Below, in pieces: positions 58,901 to 64,000 of a DNA stretch of 64,000 bases; the stretch's first letter is position 1, and each line of letters opens with the position of its first letter. Under the pieces are notes generated by a model. That model searched no databases. It was not told the origin of the DNA and saw only the letters and a program-made list of their open reading frames with translations. A program made the translations under genes and the position numbers. The stretch comes from Misgurnus anguillicaudatus. Lineage: Eukaryota; Chordata; Actinopteri; Cypriniformes; Cobitidae. Location of the stretch: NCBI RefSeq assembly GCF_027580225.2, contig NC_073351.2, positions 2,271,001-2,335,000 of the forward strand. The letters are read 5' to 3'.

Positions 58901-61900
58901 AGATGCCAACAGTGTCTTTGGGTTTTGAAAGAAGCAAACAAATCTTCTTTAGATCTGATAGTTTCATGTATTTTTGGTTTTGAATCTGACTCTACCAGCC
59001 AGCCAACTGTCTGAGCATAGGCAGCAATACAGATTTTGTCAGCCCAGCTTCAACTCATCCTCTGTAGTCTAGTGGTTAGGGCACTGATTCTCCCATAGAG
59101 CCCCAGGCCCCAGGTTCAAGTCTCACAAGGTTTAAGTGGAGTTCTCCACTGACAAGTAGTCACTTGTTTAGCTCTGATAGAGTTTGTGGGCAGCTTATAG
59201 CCTGCATATTCTATATTGCCTTCCCAAATCCAGTAGGTTGTTCATTTTATTACTGTCCCTCTGTCTCATGAATCAGTCTTCATAGCTGATGTGGGCTTAA
59301 GATTTTTGCTGGACATTTGAGATAAAATTTAAGATAGAGTTCTGGACATAAAATTCAGGGCTTTCAAGCAAAATGTATTCCTGTAAGTTTCAATTTAAGA
59401 AAGAGTCCTGGACATAAAATTAGCAAATAATACAGCAGATGCCAACAGTATCTTTGGGTTTTGAAAGAAGCAAACAAATCTTCTTTAGATCTGATAGTTT
59501 CATGTATTTTTGGTTTTGAATCTGACTGTACCAGCCAGCCAACTGTCTGAGCATAGGCAGCAATACACAGGACCAGGTTCTGTCAGCCCTGCTCCAACTC
59601 ATCCTCTGTAGTCTAGTGGTTAGAGCACTGATTCTCACATGTGGGAGACCCAGGTTCAAGTCCCCCAATGTTTAAGTGGAGCTCTCTACTGACAAGTAGT
59701 CACTTCTTTAACTCTGATAGAGTTTGTGGGCAGCTTATAGCCTGCATATTCTATTTTGCCTTCCCAAATCCAGTAGTTTGTTCATTTTATTACTGCTCCT
59801 ATGTCTCCTGAAGCAGTCTTCATAGCTGATGTGGGCTTAAGATTTCTGCTGGACATTTAAGATCAAATTTAAGATAGAGTTCTGGACCTAACATTCAGTG
59901 CCTCCAAGCAAAATGTATTCCTGTAAGTTTCAATTTAAGAAAGATTCCTGGACATAAAATTAGCAAATAATACAGCAGATGCCAACAGTGTCTTTGGGTT
60001 TTGAAAGAAGCAAACAAATCTTCTTTAGATCTGTTAGTTTTCATGTATTTTTGGTTTTGACTCTGACTCTACCAGCCAGCCAACTGTCTGAGCATAGGCA
60101 GCAATACAGATGTTGTCAGCCCAGCTTCAACTCATCCTCTGTAGTCTAGTGGTTAGAGCACTGATTCTCCCATAGAGCCCCAGGCCCCAGGTTCAAGTCT
60201 CACAAGGTTTAAGTGGAGTTCTCCAATGACAAGTAGTCACTTGTTTAGCTCTGATAGAGTTTGTGGGCAGCTTATAGCGTGCATATTCTATTTTGCCTTC
60301 CCAAATCCAGTAGGTTGTTCATTTTATTACTGTTCCTATGTCTCATGAAGCAGTCTTCATAGCTGATGTGGGCTTAAGATTTTTGCTGGACATTTGAGAT
60401 AAATTTTAAGATAAAGTTCTGGACAAAAAATTCAGGGCTTTCAAGCAAAATGTATTCCTGTAAGTTTCAATTTAAGAAAGAGTCCTGGACATAAAATTAG
60501 CAAATAATACAGCAGATGCCAACAGTATCTTTGGGTTTTGAAAGAAGCAAACAAATCTTCTTTAGATCTGATAGTTTCATGTATTTTTGGTTTTGAATCT
60601 GACTGTACCAGCCAGCCAACTGTCTGAGCATAGGCAGCAATACACAGGACCAGGTTCTGTCAGCCCTGCTCCAACTCATCCTCTGTAGTCTAGTGGTTAG
60701 AGCACTGATTCTCACATGTGGGAGACCCAGGTTCAAGTCCCCCAATGTTTAAGTGGAGCTCTCTACTGACAAGTAGTCACTTGTTTAACTCTGATAGAGT
60801 GTGTGGGCAGCTTATAGCCTGCATAATCTTTTTGCCTTCCCAAATCCAGTAGTTTGTTCATTTTATTACTGCTCCTATGTCTCCTGAAGCAGTCTTCATA
60901 GCTGATGTGGGCTTAAGATTTCTGCTGGACATTTAAGATCAAATTTAAGATAGAGTTCTGGACCTAACATTCAGTGCCTCCAAGCAAAATGTATTCCTGT
61001 AAGTTTCAATTTAAGAAAGATTCCTGGACATAAAATTAGCAAATAATACAGCAGATGCCAACAGTGTCTTTGGGTTTTGAAAGAAGCAAACAAATCTTCT
61101 TTAGATCTGATAGTGTTCATGTATTTTTGGTTTTGACTCTGACTCTACCAGCCAGCCAACTGTCTGAGCATAGGCAGCAATACAGATTTTGTCAGCCCAG
61201 CTTCAACTCATCCTCTGTAGTCTAGTGGTTAGAGCACTGATTCTCCCATAGAGCCCCAGGCCCCAGGTTCAAGTCTCACAAGGTTTAAGTGGAGTTCTCC
61301 ACTGACAAGTAGTCACTTGTTTAGCTCTGATAGAGTTTGTGGGCAGCTTATAGCCTGCATATTCTATATTGCCTTCCCAAATCCAGTAGGTTGTTCATTT
61401 TATTACTGTCCCTCTGTCTCATGAATCAGTCTTCATAGCTGATGTGGGCTTAAGATTTTTGCTGGACATTTGAGATAAAATTTAAGATAGACTTCTGGAC
61501 ATAAAATTCAGGGCTTTCAAGCAAAATGTATTCCTGTAAGTTTTAATTTAAGAAAGAGTCCTGGACATAAAATTAGCAAATAATACAGCAGATGCCAACA
61601 GTATCTTTGGGTTTTGAAAGAAGCAAACAAATCTTCTTTAGATCTGATAGTTTCATCTATTTTTGGTTTTGAATCTGACTGTACCAGCCAGCCAACTGTC
61701 TGAGCATAGGCAGCAATACACAGGACCAGGTTCTGTCAGCCCTGCTCCAACTCATCCTCTGTAGTCTAGTGGTTAGAGCACTGATTCTCACATGTGGGAG
61801 ACCCAGGTTCAAGTCCCCCAATGTTTAAGTGGAGCTCTCTACTGACAAGTAGTCACTTGTTTAACTCTGATAGAGTGTGTGGGCAGCTTAAAGCCTGCAT

Positions 61901-62568
61901 AATCTTTTTGCCTTCCCAAATCCAGTAGTTTGTTCATTTTATTACTGCTCCTATGTCTCCTGAAGCAGTCTTCATAGCTGATGTGGGCTTAAGATTTCTG
62001 CTGGACATTTAAGATCAAACTTAAGATAGAGTTCTGGACCTAACATTCAGTGCCTCCAAGCAAAATGTATTCCTGTAAGTTTCAATTTAAGAAAGATTCC
62101 TGGACATAAAATTAGCAAATAATACAGCAGATGCCAACAGTGTCTTTGGGTTTTGAAAGAAGCAAACAAATCTTCTTTAGATCTGATAGTGTTCATGTAT
62201 TTTTGGTTTTGACTCTGACTCTACCAGCCAGCCAACTGTCTGAGCATAGGCAGCAATACAGATTTTGTCAGCCCAGCTTCAACTCATCCTCTGTAGTCTA
62301 GTGGTTAGAGCACTGACTCTCCCATAGAGCCCCAGGCCCCAGGTTCAAGTCTCACAAGGTTTAAGTGGAGTTCTTCACTGACAAGTAGTCACTTGTTTAG
62401 CTCTGATAGAGTTTGTGGGCAGCTTATAGCCTGCATATTCTATATTGCCTTCCCAAATCCAGTAGGTTGTTCATTTTATTACTGTCCCTCTGTCTCATGA
62501 ATCAGTCTTCATAGCTGATGTGGGCTTAAGATTTTTGCTGGACATTTGAGATAAGATTTAAGATAGAC
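46951..62568 (+). repeat. 15,618-bp tandem segmental duplication, copy 2
   Basis: Near-identical to the preceding 15.6 kb. The next 143 bases (62,569-62,711) still match 46,951-47,093; the match ends at 62712, where C stands against T at 47094. The exchange point therefore lies somewhere in that 143-bp stretch of identity inside a B unit, as expected for unequal homologous exchange between units. Confidence 0.93.
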
Positions 62569-64000
62569 TTCTGGACATAAAATTCAGGGCTTTCAAGCAA
62601 AATGTATTCCTGTAAGTTTCAATTTAAGAAAGAGTCCTGGACATAAAATTAGCAAATAATACAGCAGATGCCAACAGTATCTTTGGGTTTTGAAAGAAGC
62701 AAACAAATCTTCTTTAGATCTGATAGTTTCATGTATTTTTGGTTTTGAATCTGACTGTACCAGCCAGCCAACTGTCTGAGCATAGGCAGCAATACACAGG
62801 ACCAGGTTCTGTCAGCCCTGCTCCGACTCATCCTCTGTAGTCTAGTGGTTAGAGCACTGATTCTCACATGTGGGAGACCCAGGTTCAAGTCCCCCAATGT
62901 TTAAGTGGAGCTCTCTACTGACAAGTAGTCACTTCTTTAACTCTGATAGAGTGTGTGGGCAGCTTATAGCCTGCATAATCTTTTTGCCTTCCCAAATCCA
63001 GTAGTTTGTTCATTTTATTACTGCTCCTATGTCTCCTGAAGCAGTCTTCATAGCTGATGTGGGCTTAAGATTTCTGCTGGACATTTAAGATCAAATTTAA
63101 GATAGAGTTCTGGACCTAACATTCAGTGCCTCCAAGCAAAATGTATTCCTGTAAGTTTCAATTTAAGAAAGATTCCTGGACATAAAATTAGCAAATAATA
63201 CAGCAGATGCCAACAGTGTCTTTGGGTTTTGAAAGAAGCAAACAAATCTTCTTTAGATCTGATAGTGTTCATGTATTTTTGGTTTTGACTCTACCAGCCA
63301 GCCAACTGTCTGAGCATAGGCAGCAATACAGATTTTGTCAGCCCAGCTTCAACTCATCCTCTGTAGTCTAGTGGTTAGAGCACTGATTCTCCCATAGAGC
63401 CCCAGGCCCCAGGTTCAAGTCTCACAAGGTTTTAGTGGAGTTCTCCACTGACAAGTAGTCACTTGTTTAGCTCTGATAGAGTTTGTGGGCAGCTTATAGC
63501 CTGCATATTCTATATTGCCTTCCCAAATCCAGTAGGTTGTTCATTTTATTACTGTTCCTATGTCTCATGAAGCAGTCTTCATAGCTGATGTGGGCTTAAG
63601 ATTTTTGCTGGACATTTGAGATAAAATTTAAGATAGAGTTCTGGACCTAACATTCAGTGCCTCCAAGCAAAATGTATTCCTGTAAGTTTCAATTTAAGAA
63701 AGATTCCTGGACATAAAATTAGCAAATAATACAGCAGATGCCAACAGTGTCTTTGGGTTTTGAAAGAAGCAAACAAATCTTCTTTAGATCTGATAGTGTT
63801 CATGTATTTTTGGTTTTGACTCTGACTCTACCAGCCAGCCAACTGTCTGAGCATAGGCAGCAATACAGATTTTGTCAGCCCAGCTTCAACTCATCCTCTG
63901 TAGTCTAGTGGTTAGAGCACTGATTCTCCCATAGAGCCCCAGGCCCCAGGTTCAAGTCTCACAAGGTTTAAGTGGAGTTCTCCACTGACAAGTAGTCACT
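62569..64000 (+). repeat. Array continuation right of the 15.6-kb duplication
   Basis: After the 143-bp carry-over, ordinary units continue: the rest of the B unit, A62836, B63362 and B63899 (truncated by the window end). Head 63362 is followed by TTTTAGTGGAG in place of TTTAAGTGGAG. There is no boundary with non-satellite DNA. Confidence 0.85.
62836..63361 (+). repeat. A2 unit with a 6-bp deletion
   Basis: GACTCTGACTCTACC is shortened to GACTCTACC at about 63,287-63,295, loss of one GACTCT copy, consistent with slippage between adjacent copies of that hexamer. The unit is 526 bp. Confidence 0.85.

Larger units (their letters stand above)
1..64000 (+). repeat. tRNA-headed satellite array, about 538-bp units in A and B forms
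   Basis: The whole window is head-to-tail copies of one unit, all in the same orientation, with no interruption by other DNA. Unit heads (the TGTAGTCTAG motif or a close variant) recur every 531-544 bp, apart from a few deletion or chimera units. Form A has CACATGTG in the head and a tail with CAGATTTTGTCAGCCCAGC. Form B has CCCATAGAGCCCC in the head and a tail with CACAGGACCAGG. A to B is usually 531-533 bp and B to A is 544 bp, giving the 1,076-1,077-bp dimer. The array begins and ends inside repeats, so its true length is unknown. Restriction pattern visible in the sequence: BglII (AGATCT) and AflII (CTTAAG) occur about once per unit, and SacI (GAGCTC) only in A units. I do not recognise a named satellite family. 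Confidence 0.97.

Noticed and set aside
1..64000. CRISPR array or bacterial repeat region
   Set aside because: Units are over 530 bp with no short repeat/unique spacer pattern, no cas-like genes and no bacterial coding density.
1..64000. rDNA, 5S, snRNA or histone tandem cluster
   Set aside because: No rRNA, snRNA or histone sequence is recognisable in either unit form, and the unit is too short for rDNA or histone repeats.
1..64000. Intact transposon, retrovirus or LTR in the array
   Set aside because: No open frame with transposase, reverse transcriptase or gag-like motifs, no terminal repeats, poly-A tail or target-site duplication. Only the SINE-like head remains.
1..64000. CENP-B box supporting a centromere assignment
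   Set aside because: I looked for the CTTCGTTGG...CGGG pattern in A and B units and found nothing close; CpG is scarce in the unit.

Overview
The window is one uninterrupted tandem (satellite) array that runs off both ends. I see no protein gene, no rRNA gene, no intact tRNA gene, no complete transposon and no unique sequence. The unit is about 533-544 bp. It comes in two diverged forms, A (about 533 bp) and B (about 544 bp), which mostly alternate as an A-B dimer of about 1,076-1,077 bp. I counted 119 unit heads by eye: 55 A and 64 B.

Each unit begins with a plus-strand tRNA-like head that keeps RNA polymerase III A-box and B-box motifs at tRNA spacing but no longer folds as a tRNA. A short hairpin and about 450 bp of AT-rich body follow. 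The head plus the next 60 bp or so resembles, from memory, the 5' part of tRNA-derived SINEs of the MIR/CORE type. This points to a vertebrate, probably amniote, genome (inference, modest confidence). The absence of bacterial-style coding and the head-to-tail satellite layout also fit a eukaryotic heterochromatic or centromere-like block.

Layout: 1-11,758 is disordered, with A-A and B-B neighbours, three copies of a deletion chimera and an 8.9-kb-offset duplication. 11,759-13,910 is an exact-looking doublet of one A-B dimer. 13,911-31,332 is mostly regular dimers, interrupted by B-B or A-A hybrids, two copies of a 40-bp deletion and a duplication at 4,802-bp offset. 31,333-46,950 is a 29-unit block repeated almost perfectly as 46,951-62,568, a 15,618-bp tandem duplication. 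62,569-64,000 contains a short carry-over of that block and then ordinary units, one with a 6-bp deletion.

Nothing acts here as an operon or pathway. The sequence shows repeated unequal exchange and conversion between A and B units at nested scales (33/66 bp, 538 bp, 1,077 bp, 4.8 kb, 8.9 kb, 15.6 kb). The main functional question is whether 119 Pol III-type promoter heads in 64 kb bind TFIIIC or are transcribed. Short antisense reading frames recur once per A-B junction, but they are by-products of repetition and mostly lack ATG starts.
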